Part shown: in pieces, positions 52,972 through 61,502 of the stretch
Layout: the number at the start of each line of letters is the position of its first letter
How positions within the stretch are numbered: the first letter of the stretch is position 1
Assembly: GCA_023269635.1 (NCBI GenBank)
Contig: JAHFPN010000001.1
Coordinates: 59,037 to 123,036 of the forward strand
Direction: 5' to 3'
Source: Hyphomicrobiales bacterium
GTDB lineage: Bacteria; Pseudomonadota; Alphaproteobacteria; Rhizobiales; Xanthobacteraceae
Length of the DNA stretch: 64,000 nt
Made by a program: the position numbers and the translations under genes
The notes under the pieces: model-generated
What the model saw: only the letters and a program-made list of their open reading frames with translations
Told to the model about the DNA's origin: nothing
Database searches by the model: none

Positions 52972-54222
52972 TCACGCGCGAATGGCTTTTTTTACGACGC
53001 GGATCGCTTCGCCAGCGCCGTCCTCCAGCGCGATATGCTGGGCCACGCGCGCGGCGCGCTGTGCGAAGCCCGGATCGCCGGTCGCCTCCTGAATCAGCCT
53101 GGCGAGCCGATCCGCGCTGAGCTTCGATCGCGGAAGCGGTCGCGGCGAGAGGCCGAGCGCATAGAGGCGGCTGCCCCAGAAGCGCTGGTCGGCGAAGAAC
53201 GGCACCGTGATGGAAGGGATCCCGGCGCGCACGCACGCACCGACAGTGCCCGGTCCGCCATGATGCACCATCAGGCTCACGCGCGGCAGCAGCCAGCCAT
53301 GCGGCGCCTCCTCCATCACGAAAAGGTCGCGTTCCGGCACTATCGACGCGATGGCACCCCAGCCGGTGAGCACGATCGCGCGCTTGCCCGCGGCGCGCAC
53401 CGCGTCCCGCACGATTGCCGCCAGCTGTTCCGGTGCGCGCGCCGTCATGCTGCCGAAGCCGATGCAGACCGGCGGCGGTCCTGCCGCGAGAAAATCGAGG
53501 AGCTCCGGCGGCGGTATCCAGGTCTCGCCCGCGTTCGGCACCCAGAATCCGGTTGGCTGCACCGGGTCGCCGCGTGCTGCCGGAACGATCGAGGGGCTCA
53601 TGCCGAGGAGCGCCGGCCCGCGGGTCATGGCTTCGCCGACCCGTCGCGCGAGGCGCGGGAACTCTCCGCCACGACGGCGCATGTCGTCGAACTTTCGCCG
53701 GAACATGTTCCAGTAGGCCTGCTTCGCCAGGTAGTGGCTCAGGCGGTTGCCGGATTTGCCCAGGGAAAACTCGAACGGGAGAAAGACCGAAGGATAGGCG
53801 CCGGTGGGGAACGCCGGGAGCGTATAGGTGGGAATGACGCGCGCGCCGGAGTCGCGCGCGATCGCAAGCGCCGGCACGACCGCCAGCCACGAAGCGAGGA
53901 TCAATTCGGCGTCGCGGCACGCCTCGACGCAATCCTCATACCCCTGCTGGAGGACCTGCTCGATCAGCGGCTCCAGGCCCGCCAGCAGTCGCATGGGGTT
54001 GCCGGCGCTTTCGAGCCAGGTGTGCCCCGCGCTCTGTTGCAGGAGTTCGCGTGGATCGCCGGCGACCGGCCTTGCGGTCAGGCCCTGGGCCGCGACGAAT
54101 TCGTGCATCCGCCGGTGGGTGGCCACGCTGACGTCGAAGCCGGCGTCGGCCATCCGCCGCGCCAGCGCGACATATGGTTCCACATCGCCGCGCGATCCGA
54201 TCGTGAGGATTACAGTCCGCAT
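52972..54222 (-). CDS. GT1-family glycosyltransferase (MurG/UGT-like)
   Basis: The 416-residue enzyme starts MRTVILTIGSRGDVEPYVAL, typical of sterol/macrolide-type glycosyltransferases, and has the nucleotide-sugar motif VHHGGPGTVGACVRAGIPS followed by FFADQRFWG. No signal peptide is present. The ATG at 54222 is chosen by this N-terminus; an in-frame upstream part is unmatched. It converges with the TRAP operon and is divergent from the acyl-AMP ligase operon, so it could glycosylate a lipid or hydroxyketone made there; this is inference. Confidence 0.85.
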   Translation of the reverse strand: MRTVILTIGSRGDVEPYVALARRMADAGFDVSVATHRRMHEFVAAQGLTARPVAGDPRELLQQSAGHTWLESAGNPMRLLAGLEPLIEQVLQQGYEDCVEACRDAELILASWLAVVPALAIARDSGARVIPTYTLPAFPTGAYPSVFLPFEFSLGKSGNRLSHYLAKQAYWNMFRRKFDDMRRRGGEFPRLARRVGEAMTRGPALLGMSPSIVPAARGDPVQPTGFWVPNAGETWIPPPELLDFLAAGPPPVCIGFGSMTARAPEQLAAIVRDAVRAAGKRAIVLTGWGAIASIVPERDLFVMEEAPHGWLLPRVSLMVHHGGPGTVGACVRAGIPSITVPFFADQRFWGSRLYALGLSPRPLPRSKLSADRLARLIQEATGDPGFAQRAARVAQHIALEDGAGEAIRVVKKAIRA

Positions 54223-54591
54223 CTTGCTCGTGCGGGGGCCATGCTGCCCCGCCTTCGCCACCATAGCCCGGGCGCGCGTCCGGTACACCACGCCGAGAGG
54301 GTGCGAGCAGCCCGGGATCAACAAAGGATTTTCTCACCGAAAAACAATGACATGGGCCACATTTCGGATAGGCTTGCGCCGGCTGGGCGATCTTGCGAAA
54401 AAAAGCGCCGTGCAGCGCGGGGCGGAATGGTCAGCCTTCTTGGCGGTCGGCATCGGGGGCGTTCGCAGGCCTGCCGCAACGGGGTCGGTGGCTCCAGCTG
54501 CGGATGCCTAGCGTCTAGTCACTCGTCGTCCCGGTCCGCTGCGACCGGCGGCGCATTTCGCATCGTCATGACTTGATCGAGGCCAACCGGC
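54223..54591. other. Divergent intergenic region before the acyl-AMP ligase operon
   Basis: This 369-base stretch lies between divergent genes and must hold two promoters. It has an AT-richer patch around 54320-54350 (AAAGGATTTTCTCACCGAAA). I see no small gene and no perfect FixK box; TTGATCGAGGCCAA near 54574 has only seven of eight positions and is badly placed. Confidence 0.5.
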
Positions 54592-56316
54592 GTGACGTCG
54601 CAATTGAAACTCGCCACCAAGGCCGCCGGCGTACGCCCGGTCGCGGCCGGCGCACGGCCGTGGGACGACGTGCCCTGGCGCTCGCTCGGCGAGCTCCTGT
54701 GCGAACGGGCCCAGACTTGCCCCGAGCACCCGTTCACCCGTTTCGATCCACAGACCGGGGATGCCGATCTCGGCTATGGCCAAGCCTGGGCGCTGGCCTG
54801 CCGCTGGGCCGAGCTGTTCGAGGCCGCGGACATTCCGCCCGGCAAGCCGGCGCTCCTCGCATTGCCGAACGGGGCCGATTTCGTCGGCGCCTTTTTCGGC
54901 GCGCTCCTGGCCGGCCTCGTGCCGGCGCCGACGATTCCGCGCCGTTCCGCCCGCACCGTGGGCTTCTTGTCGATGCTGAGCGAACGCACCGATCGCGTCG
55001 ATGCCAGGGTGGTCGTACTGCCGTCCGATCAGCAGGAGCAAGCTTTGATCGGCCGCGCGCCGGTCGTGACCGCGGCATCCTTGCCGGGAACCGCCCGCGA
55101 CCGGAGCCCCGGCACCCGCGGCGATCTCCTCGGCCTCCTGCAGTTCACCTCCGGCACCTCCGGCCGCTCCAAGGCGGTGCAGCTCAGCCAGGACGCGCTC
55201 TTGTTCCAGGGCGCCGCGATTACGCGCTCGCTCGGCGTCCGCCCTGACGACTTGGGCCTCAGCTGGCTTCCGCTCTATCACGACATGGGGCTGCTCGGAT
55301 TCTTGATCACGTCGGCTGCAGCCGGCTGCTCGGTCTATCTCCTGCGCACGGAAGCCTTCATCAGCCGGCCGACCATCTGGATGGAGGCGGTCTCGCGCGA
55401 ACGCGCCACCATCACCTCGGCGCCGCCCTCGGCCTATGCGCTTGCGGCCCGACTGGTGCGTCCGAACGGCAAGCGGCCGCTCGATCTCTCCTCGCTTCGC
55501 ATCGCGATCATGGGCGCGGAGCGCATCACCCGCGGCGCGCTCGAAGCGGTGCGCAACAATCTCGTTCCGGCCGGTTTTTCCTGGGGGGCGCTGGTGCCGG
55601 CCTACGGCATGGCTGAGGTCGGGGTCGCCGTCACCATGACCCCGCCCGGCCGCGGCGCCGCCTGGGAGACCGTCGATCCCGTCCGCCTCCAGCGCGACGG
55701 GGAAGCGCGGCTTGCCGACGGCGAGGGACAGGACGTGACCGGCTGCGGGTTCCCGCTCGAACGCACCGAGGTCCGCATCGTCGACGACCAGGGCCACCAG
55801 CTGCCGGAGCGGCGGGTAGGGCAGGTTCTGGTGCGGTGCCCGAGCCTGATGCGCGGCTATATCGGCGCCGCCGCAAACAATCACGGGCATGTGGGCGTGC
55901 GCGACGGTTGGCTGCACACCGGCGATCAGGGCTACATCTCCGCCGGCGAATTGTACGTCACCGGCCGCATCCACGATCTCCTCAATGTGGGCGGCAACAA
56001 ATATATGCCCGAGGAGTTCGAGGAAGTGGCGCAGACGCTGGAAGGCGTGCGTGCCGGCCGCGTGGTGGCGGTCGCGCGCGAGAACGAGACCGTCGGGACC
56101 GAGAGCGTCGTGCTCCTGGTCGAAACCGCGCTCGCCGACGCGGACGCGCGCCGCCAGTTCGCCCTCAACATTCGCCAGGCACTGAGCCGGCGGTCGCTGC
56201 CGATCGGTGACGTCGTGTTCGTGCCGCCCAAGACCATTCAGCTCACCCCGAACGGCAAGCTGCCGCGTGCTCAGTACAAGGCGCGCCTGCTCGCGGGAGA
56301 ATTCACCGTTGGCTAG
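54592..56316 (+). CDS. Acyl-AMP ligase (FAAL/long-chain acyl-CoA synthetase family)
   Basis: The 574-residue enzyme adenylates a carboxylic acid with ATP. It shows the P-loop FTSGTSGRSKAVQLS (about 185-199), WLPLYHDMGLLGF typical of fatty-acyl-AMP ligases, YGMAEVGVAV, the hinge region GDQGYISAGELYVTGR and a late Lys in LTPNGKLPR. A stand-alone acyl carrier protein closes the operon, so transfer to ACP rather than CoA is likely. The start is a GTG at 54592. The end overlaps the next gene by 8 bases. Chain length or aryl specificity cannot be read from sequence. Confidence 0.85.
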   Translation: MTSQLKLATKAAGVRPVAAGARPWDDVPWRSLGELLCERAQTCPEHPFTRFDPQTGDADLGYGQAWALACRWAELFEAADIPPGKPALLALPNGADFVGAFFGALLAGLVPAPTIPRRSARTVGFLSMLSERTDRVDARVVVLPSDQQEQALIGRAPVVTAASLPGTARDRSPGTRGDLLGLLQFTSGTSGRSKAVQLSQDALLFQGAAITRSLGVRPDDLGLSWLPLYHDMGLLGFLITSAAAGCSVYLLRTEAFISRPTIWMEAVSRERATITSAPPSAYALAARLVRPNGKRPLDLSSLRIAIMGAERITRGALEAVRNNLVPAGFSWGALVPAYGMAEVGVAVTMTPPGRGAAWETVDPVRLQRDGEARLADGEGQDVTGCGFPLERTEVRIVDDQGHQLPERRVGQVLVRCPSLMRGYIGAAANNHGHVGVRDGWLHTGDQGYISAGELYVTGRIHDLLNVGGNKYMPEEFEEVAQTLEGVRAGRVVAVARENETVGTESVVLLVETALADADARRQFALNIRQALSRRSLPIGDVVFVPPKTIQLTPNGKLPRAQYKARLLAGEFTVG

Positions 56317-58075
56317 AGTCAGTGCGGCGCATGCGGTCATCGACATCCTCGACCGCGAAAATGTCCGCTACGTGTTCGGCATCCCGGGCGGGCCGGTGCT
56401 GGGCTTGTGCGATCTCTTGGCGAAGCACCCGCGCATCCGCTTCATCCTGACCAAACACGAGCAAAGCGCGGCCTACGCCGCCTTCGCCTATGCGCGCGCA
56501 ACCGGCAAGCTCGGGGTCTGCCTGGCGACGCTCGGCCCCGGCGCCACCAACCTGCTCGCCGGCCTGCCGGTCGCCGCGATCGAGAGCGCGCCGGTGCTCG
56601 CGCTCACCGGCCAGGTGCAGTCGAGCGGCGTCGCGCGTGGCGCGCACCAGGAAAGCACCGGCTGGTTCGAGACGCCGGATCAGCAGGCGATGTTCCGCGC
56701 GGTATGCAAGCAGTCGAGCACCTGCACTGACGCCCTGCGCCTGCCGGACCTCTTGCGCCACACCATCCGCATCGCGCTCTCCGGGCGGCCGGGCCCGGCC
56801 CACCTCATCCTTCCTTCCGATCTTCTGCACCGGAAGATCGATTACCTGCCGCTCGAGCCGCGGCAATATCGGCTGATCGAGGACGCGGCGGTGGACGAGA
56901 ACGCGGCTGCCCGCATCGCGGTGCGCATCGCACGCGCCCGCCGGCCGGCGCTCGTGTTCGGCGGCCGCTCGATGCAGCCCGATTGCGGCCCGGCGGCGCT
57001 GGAGCTCGCCGAGGCGGCCGTCATTCCGCTCATCACCGACATGTCGTGCAAGTCGGTGGTGGACGAGCGCTCGGAGCTGTTTCTCGGGTGCATCGGAGTG
57101 ATGGGGCACAAACTCGCCGAGAAGTATCTGAAAGAGGAGAGCGACCTCATCGTCACTATCGGCCAGACCTTCGACGAGATCACCACGCTTTCGTGGGACC
57201 CGGCATTTGCCGGCCGCGATCTGATCCAGCTCGATATCGATCCGCACGAGATCGCCAAGTCTTTCCCGGTCGCGGATGCGAGCACCGGCCACTTGCCGAC
57301 GCTGCTCGCGCGCATCACCGCGCACCTGCGCAAAGAGAAGATTCCGCACGCCGCCGAGCGGCGCGAGCGCATCAAGGACTTGCGCACGCGCCAGCCGCTG
57401 TTCGCGGCGCCGGAAATGTCGAGCAAGAAGGTGCCGCTCCTGCCGCAGCGAGTGGTGGCGGAACTGCGCGCGGCCTTGCCGGACAACGCGCTTGTGCTCT
57501 CCGACTCGTCGAAATGGGCGCGCTGGTTCGGCCGCTATTTCCAGGCCGCGCGCGGCCAGGTGCTCTCCGCCCATGACTACGAGCCCATGGGCTGGGCGGT
57601 GGCCGGCGTGCTCGGCGCCAAGCTCGCCCATCCGGATCGGCCGGTGGTTTGCGTCTGCGGCGACGGCGCCTTCCTGATGGCGGCGATGGAAATCTCGGCC
57701 GCCGCCAATCACGGCATCGACGCGATCTGGGTGGTGATGAACGACCAGCGCCTCGGCATCATCTACGATCTGCAACAGGGCCTCTACGCCGGCCGCATTT
57801 CCGGCACCACGTTCAAGAATCCGGATTTCGTCCGCTTCGCCGAATCCTTCGGCATTTCGGGGCGCGTAGTATCCGAGCCGGGCGAGCTGACCGAAGCGAT
57901 GCGCGACGCGGTCAAGCGCGGCGGCTCGTTCCTGTTCGACGTGCGTTTCGACCCCGACGAGATTCCCTCGATCCGCCCACGCAGCCTCCTGATTACCAAG
58001 GGCATGGGGCTCCCCGATCCCACGCCGACCGTCATCACCACCAAGGCGCTGATCAAGCTGCTCAAGGACAAGTGA
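56309..58075 (+). CDS. Thiamine-diphosphate-dependent enzyme (acetolactate-synthase-like carboligase/decarboxylase)
   Basis: The 588-residue enzyme has the three-domain plan of the acetolactate synthase/benzaldehyde lyase family. The N-terminal Pyr domain has VFGIPGGPVLGL and the activating Glu51 (TKHEQSAAY) with GPGATNLL. The central part has a nucleotide-like fold. The PP domain carries the cofactor motif GDGAFLMAAMEIS ... MNDQRLG. It starts with TTG inside the ligase gene, preceded by GGGAGAA. It is not a housekeeping IlvB, since no IlvH is near. In an operon that makes an aldehyde, it could join the aldehyde to a pyruvate-derived unit to form an acyloin; this is inference. Confidence 0.85.
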   Translation: MARVSAAHAVIDILDRENVRYVFGIPGGPVLGLCDLLAKHPRIRFILTKHEQSAAYAAFAYARATGKLGVCLATLGPGATNLLAGLPVAAIESAPVLALTGQVQSSGVARGAHQESTGWFETPDQQAMFRAVCKQSSTCTDALRLPDLLRHTIRIALSGRPGPAHLILPSDLLHRKIDYLPLEPRQYRLIEDAAVDENAAARIAVRIARARRPALVFGGRSMQPDCGPAALELAEAAVIPLITDMSCKSVVDERSELFLGCIGVMGHKLAEKYLKEESDLIVTIGQTFDEITTLSWDPAFAGRDLIQLDIDPHEIAKSFPVADASTGHLPTLLARITAHLRKEKIPHAAERRERIKDLRTRQPLFAAPEMSSKKVPLLPQRVVAELRAALPDNALVLSDSSKWARWFGRYFQAARGQVLSAHDYEPMGWAVAGVLGAKLAHPDRPVVCVCGDGAFLMAAMEISAAANHGIDAIWVVMNDQRLGIIYDLQQGLYAGRISGTTFKNPDFVRFAESFGISGRVVSEPGELTEAMRDAVKRGGSFLFDVRFDPDEIPSIRPRSLLITKGMGLPDPTPTVITTKALIKLLKDK

Positions 58076-58077
58076 AG

Positions 58078-58524
58078 ATGAGCTCGGCCACCCGCCTCAA
58101 TCTCCTGCGCCATCTCAAGGCGCCCGCGTCCGAGGCCTTTCGGATCGTGGAGGAGATCGAGCGCTTTCCGGACTTCATGGAGAACGTCACCACCGTCGAG
58201 GTGCTGTCGAACGACGGCAAGAAGAAGCTCGCGGCCTGGGAAATGGTCATCGACGAAGCTCCGCTCAACTGGATCGAGGAGGCGGTGTACGATAAGAAGA
58301 AGCTGCGCGTGGAATTCCGCTCCACCGAGGGGGTATTCGACCGTTTCGACGGTTTCTGGCAAGTTCATGCCAAGCCGAGCGGCTGCACGGTCGAGCTGCA
58401 GCTCGAATACGAGGTCGGACTTCCGGAAATCGAGGACATCATCGGCCCGATCCTGAAGAAGCGGCTGACCGCTAATCTGGAGCTGATGCTGAAGTGCATC
58501 GAAGAGCGCGCGAAGACGAAATGA
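58078..58524 (+). CDS. SRPBCC (START/polyketide-cyclase-like) protein
   Basis: The 148-residue protein has the helix-grip pattern of SRPBCC domains, which bind hydrophobic ligands: LKAPASEAFRIVEEIERFPDFMENVTTVEV, then WIEEAVYDKKKLRVEFRST and CTVELQLEYEVGLPEI with a long C-terminal helix. COQ10-like and cyclase-like proteins look similar. It begins 2 bases after the thiamine enzyme and overlaps the reductase gene by four. It may carry or shape the lipophilic intermediate of the pathway. Confidence 0.82.
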   Translation: MSSATRLNLLRHLKAPASEAFRIVEEIERFPDFMENVTTVEVLSNDGKKKLAAWEMVIDEAPLNWIEEAVYDKKKLRVEFRSTEGVFDRFDGFWQVHAKPSGCTVELQLEYEVGLPEIEDIIGPILKKRLTANLELMLKCIEERAKTK

Positions 58525-59633
58525 CCGAGGCAGCGCAAGATATCCGCTTCGTACTGCTCGGCCACCCGGCCGATTACGATCATTTCGTCGAGCTCGCGCA
58601 GCACTCGGCTAAGTCCGCGAAGCCCGAACGGTTCGAGCGCCATCGCGCGACGTTTCGGAAGTTCATGGAATGGATGCCGAGCTACGTCACCACCCACCGT
58701 CCGGCGGTGGCGACGCGCGCCGGCATCGTGACCGGACGGCTCGTGGTCTGCCCGTTCTTCCCGGACGAGATCAAGTCGCCGCAGCAGATGAAGCGCGCCT
58801 ATGACAAGGTCGTCGCCGGCTGCAAGCTCGCCAAGGAGCTCGGCGCCCACGTGGTCGGGCTCGGCGGCTTCACCTCGATCTTGGAGGGTGCGAACGGCAA
58901 TGTGCTCGCCGCCCGCCTCGGGCTGACGATTACCTCGGGCAACGCGCTCACCGCCGCGCTTGCGATTGAACAGGTGCGCGCGGTGCTCGTGCAAGCCAAA
59001 CGGCCGCTCGAGCGCGAAACCGTGGCGGTGATCGGCGCCACCGGCGACATCGGCCGGGTCTGCACGCTGGAGCTCGCGAAGAGCGCCAAGCGCCTGGTGC
59101 TGATCGCGCGCAATCGCGATCGTCTGGAAGCGTTGCGCGCCGAGATTGGCAAGGACACTGGGATCGAGGTGGCGAGCGATCCGCTGGCGGCGCGGCGGGC
59201 GAGCGTGATCGTTGCGGCGGCGAGCGCCAGCACGCCGATCATCACCGAGGCGCAGCTCGCGCCCGGGACCATCGCCTGCGATGTCGGCTATCCGAAGAAC
59301 TTGAGCGAAGCGCCGGCAGCCCGCGACGACGTGCTGATCTTCTCGGGCGGCCTGGCCAAGCTGCCGGGGCCGATCGATCTCAAATCCTATACCCGGCTGC
59401 CCGCGCCCGATCTCCTGCACGGCTGCTTCAGCGAGGCGATCGTGCTCGCCGCCAAGCCCGAGTACCTCGGCCTTTCCACCGACCAGGGCGGGGCCAATAT
59501 CGACCGCGTGAAGGCCATTTTCAAAGCCGCTTCCGAGCTCGGCTTCGAGCCCGCACCCCCCTATCGTGGCGACCGCCGAATTGCGGTAGAGTCCATCGAA
59601 CGGTTTGGGCGGGGGTTCGTGGTGGCGGCATGA
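58521..59633 (+). CDS. Acyl-ACP reductase homologue (cyanobacterial AAR-like, aldehyde-forming)
   Basis: The 370-residue protein resembles cyanobacterial long-chain acyl-ACP reductase, which reduces acyl-ACP to fatty aldehyde with NADPH. Shared blocks are GLGGFTSILEG (113 onward), the Rossmann motif VAVIGATGDIGRVC (172-178), VGYPKNLSEAP, IFSGGLAKLPGPIDL and LLHGCFSEAIVLA. Cys302 in GCFSEA matches the Cys that is acylated in the cyanobacterial enzyme. It overlaps the SRPBCC gene and the following ACP gene by four bases each; the adjacent ACP is a natural substrate carrier. No aldehyde-deformylating oxygenase is seen nearby. Confidence 0.83.
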   Translation: MTEAAQDIRFVLLGHPADYDHFVELAQHSAKSAKPERFERHRATFRKFMEWMPSYVTTHRPAVATRAGIVTGRLVVCPFFPDEIKSPQQMKRAYDKVVAGCKLAKELGAHVVGLGGFTSILEGANGNVLAARLGLTITSGNALTAALAIEQVRAVLVQAKRPLERETVAVIGATGDIGRVCTLELAKSAKRLVLIARNRDRLEALRAEIGKDTGIEVASDPLAARRASVIVAAASASTPIITEAQLAPGTIACDVGYPKNLSEAPAARDDVLIFSGGLAKLPGPIDLKSYTRLPAPDLLHGCFSEAIVLAAKPEYLGLSTDQGGANIDRVKAIFKAASELGFEPAPPYRGDRRIAVESIERFGRGFVVAA

Positions 59634-59905
59634 GCGGCAATCCACTGGGGGCAATCGAAGAACTGCTGCGTTCGTTGATCGCCGACCGGCTCAAGGTCGA
59701 GGCCGAACGCGTGCCGCTCGACGCTTCCATCGTCGAGGAGCTGGGCCTCGAATCCATCGAGGTGATGCAGTTCCTGCTCGAGATCGAGGAGCGCTATCCG
59801 GATTTCCGCTTTACCGACCCGCAGGTGTCCGAGCTGCAGACCTTGCGCGATCTCGCGCACCATCTCGAGATGATCACCCGCGGCATGTTCCCTCGCGAGG
59901 CCTGA
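59630..59905 (+). CDS. Acyl carrier protein
   Basis: The 91-residue protein is a carrier with the phosphopantetheine attachment Ser42 in ELGLESIEVMQFLLEIEERY, a variant of the usual DSL motif. It has the typical helix lengths and acidic character. It overlaps the acyl-ACP reductase gene by four bases, which strongly links carrier and reductase. No phosphopantetheinyl transferase is in the window, so a housekeeping one is needed. Confidence 0.9.
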   Translation: MSGNPLGAIEELLRSLIADRLKVEAERVPLDASIVEELGLESIEVMQFLLEIEERYPDFRFTDPQVSELQTLRDLAHHLEMITRGMFPREA

Positions 59906-59922
59906 CTTCCCGCCCGTCGTCA

Positions 59923-60717
59923 CTAAGCCGTGGTCCCGCCGTCGATCGGGATCACCGCGCCGGTGATGAAACTGCCTGCGGGCGAGGCGAGCAGGAGCGC
60001 GAGCCCCTTGATCTCGTCGGTCTTGGCGATGCGGCCCATGGGGACCGTCTCGGCAACGTGCTTCGCGACTTCCGGGTCCTTGCGCATGACGCCGCCACGA
60101 ATGTTCGTGAGGAAGGGGCCCGGCGCGATCGCATTGATGCGCACGTTGAAGGGTGCAAGCTCGGTTGCCGCCTGCCGCACCAGATTGTGCACCGCCGCCT
60201 TGGTCGCGATGTAAGGATAGCCCACGTAGGACTCGGCGTGGATGCCGGCGATCGAGCCGGTGACTACGATGCTCCCGCTTCGTTGCCGCTTCATGTGCCG
60301 CGCCGAGAATTGCACGGTGCGCAGCACCGAGGTGAGATTGAGGTCGATCACGCGCCGGTAGACATCGGAATCGATATTCTCGATGCCGCCGGTCGGGGAC
60401 AAGCTGAAGCCCGGGCCGGAGCTCATTCCGGCATTGGCGAACACCGCGTCGAGGCGGCCGTGCCGCGCCGCCGCGCCGTCGAGCGCGGCACGCAACTGGT
60501 CCGCGTCGGTGACGTCGACGGTTGCGCCCTCGACATCGCATCCCGCGGCCTCGAGCCGCGTAACTTCTTTCTCGAGCGCGCCGGTATCGACGTCCGCGAG
60601 CACGGTCTTGGCGCCGTTCTCGGCCATGACCTCGGCATAGGCGAGGCCGAGGCCGCTCGCGGCGCCGGTGACGAAGGCGACGTGGCCCTTGACGTCGAAC
60701 AGCTCTCCGACCTTCAC
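59923..60717 (-). CDS. Short-chain dehydrogenase/reductase
   Basis: The 264-residue Rossmann enzyme has the cofactor motif VTGAASGLGLAYAEVM, NAGMSSG, catalytic YIATK (YxxxK) and the C-terminal SFITGAVIPIDGGTTA. An acidic residue after the second strand (LADVD) suggests NAD+. It starts at GTG 60717, overlapping the hydrolase stop by four bases. It is convergent with the ACP gene, 17 bases away, and belongs to a coupled minus-strand set with the hydrolase and luciferase-like gene. Confidence 0.88.
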   Translation of the reverse strand: MKVGELFDVKGHVAFVTGAASGLGLAYAEVMAENGAKTVLADVDTGALEKEVTRLEAAGCDVEGATVDVTDADQLRAALDGAAARHGRLDAVFANAGMSSGPGFSLSPTGGIENIDSDVYRRVIDLNLTSVLRTVQFSARHMKRQRSGSIVVTGSIAGIHAESYVGYPYIATKAAVHNLVRQAATELAPFNVRINAIAPGPFLTNIRGGVMRKDPEVAKHVAETVPMGRIAKTDEIKGLALLLASPAGSFITGAVIPIDGGTTA

Positions 60718-61502
60718 GCCGCCTCCGGATTGCGTACCAGGAACGCCTCGCCGCGCTCGAGGAAGGCGCCGATCAGCCGCGCCACCCGCTCCGGCTGGTC
60801 GTACTCGAGCGCGTGCGCGGCGCCGTAGATGAAACTCAAGTGCGAGTGCGTAATGCCGGCCTTGAGCCGCCGCCCGGTCTTCTCGACCGGACAAACCTCG
60901 TCCTTGGTTCCGAACAGGATCAGCGTGCGGGCCTTGATGCGCGGCAGCGCTTCGAGCAGCGCCTGGTCGAGGCTGATCCCGGCGGCATAACCCTCGCGCA
61001 CTTGCCGGTTACGCGCCAGAGCCTCCGGCGACCGCGTCGGTTTCGGCGCGCGCTCGGGCACCGCATAGAGCATGCGGCGAAGCTCGGCCGGATCGTCCGG
61101 CAGCCCGCCGGTTCCCGGATCGCGCAGGCCCGCCGGCGCCTCGAGCACGAGCTGGTCCACTAGGTCCGCGTGGCGGGCGGCGAGCCACGCGGCCACCCAG
61201 CCGCCGAAACTCAAGCCGATCACGTCGCTTGGGCCGCCGATGACCTTGCGGATGAACTCCGACTGGAGATCGGCGAGATCGGTCACCGATCGGGTCGACG
61301 GATGCGCCGGCATGCCGTCGAACCCCGGCGCCACCGGTTGATAGATCGTGTGCCGCTGCGCGAGGTTCTCGAGCATCGGCGAGAGGTTCGGCCCGCCGGT
61401 GCCGTGCAGGTGCAGAATCGGGCGTCCGACGCCGCCCGTGCGGAACGTGAGCGGTCCGTTTGAGAGCTCGATCCGCTGCTCGCTGAACGAGGGTGCGGTC
61501 AT
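60714..61502 (-). CDS. Alpha/beta hydrolase
   Basis: The 262-residue enzyme has an oxyanion HGTGG motif, the nucleophile elbow GLSFGGW, an acid-site segment LFGTKDEVCPV and a His in GAAHALEYDQP. These are the parts of a Ser-His-Asp triad. The ATG at 61502 overlaps the stop of the luciferase-like gene by four bases. Substrate is unknown; esterase, lactonase or C-C hydrolase activity all fit. Confidence 0.85.
   Translation of the reverse strand: MTAPSFSEQRIELSNGPLTFRTGGVGRPILHLHGTGGPNLSPMLENLAQRHTIYQPVAPGFDGMPAHPSTRSVTDLADLQSEFIRKVIGGPSDVIGLSFGGWVAAWLAARHADLVDQLVLEAPAGLRDPGTGGLPDDPAELRRMLYAVPERAPKPTRSPEALARNRQVREGYAAGISLDQALLEALPRIKARTLILFGTKDEVCPVEKTGRRLKAGITHSHLSFIYGAAHALEYDQPERVARLIGAFLERGEAFLVRNPEAA

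Noticed and set aside
54574-54587. TTGATCGAGGCCAA as a FixK box before the acyl-AMP ligase
   Set aside because: One consensus position fails, and the site is only a few bases before the start codon, so it cannot act as an activator site for that gene.
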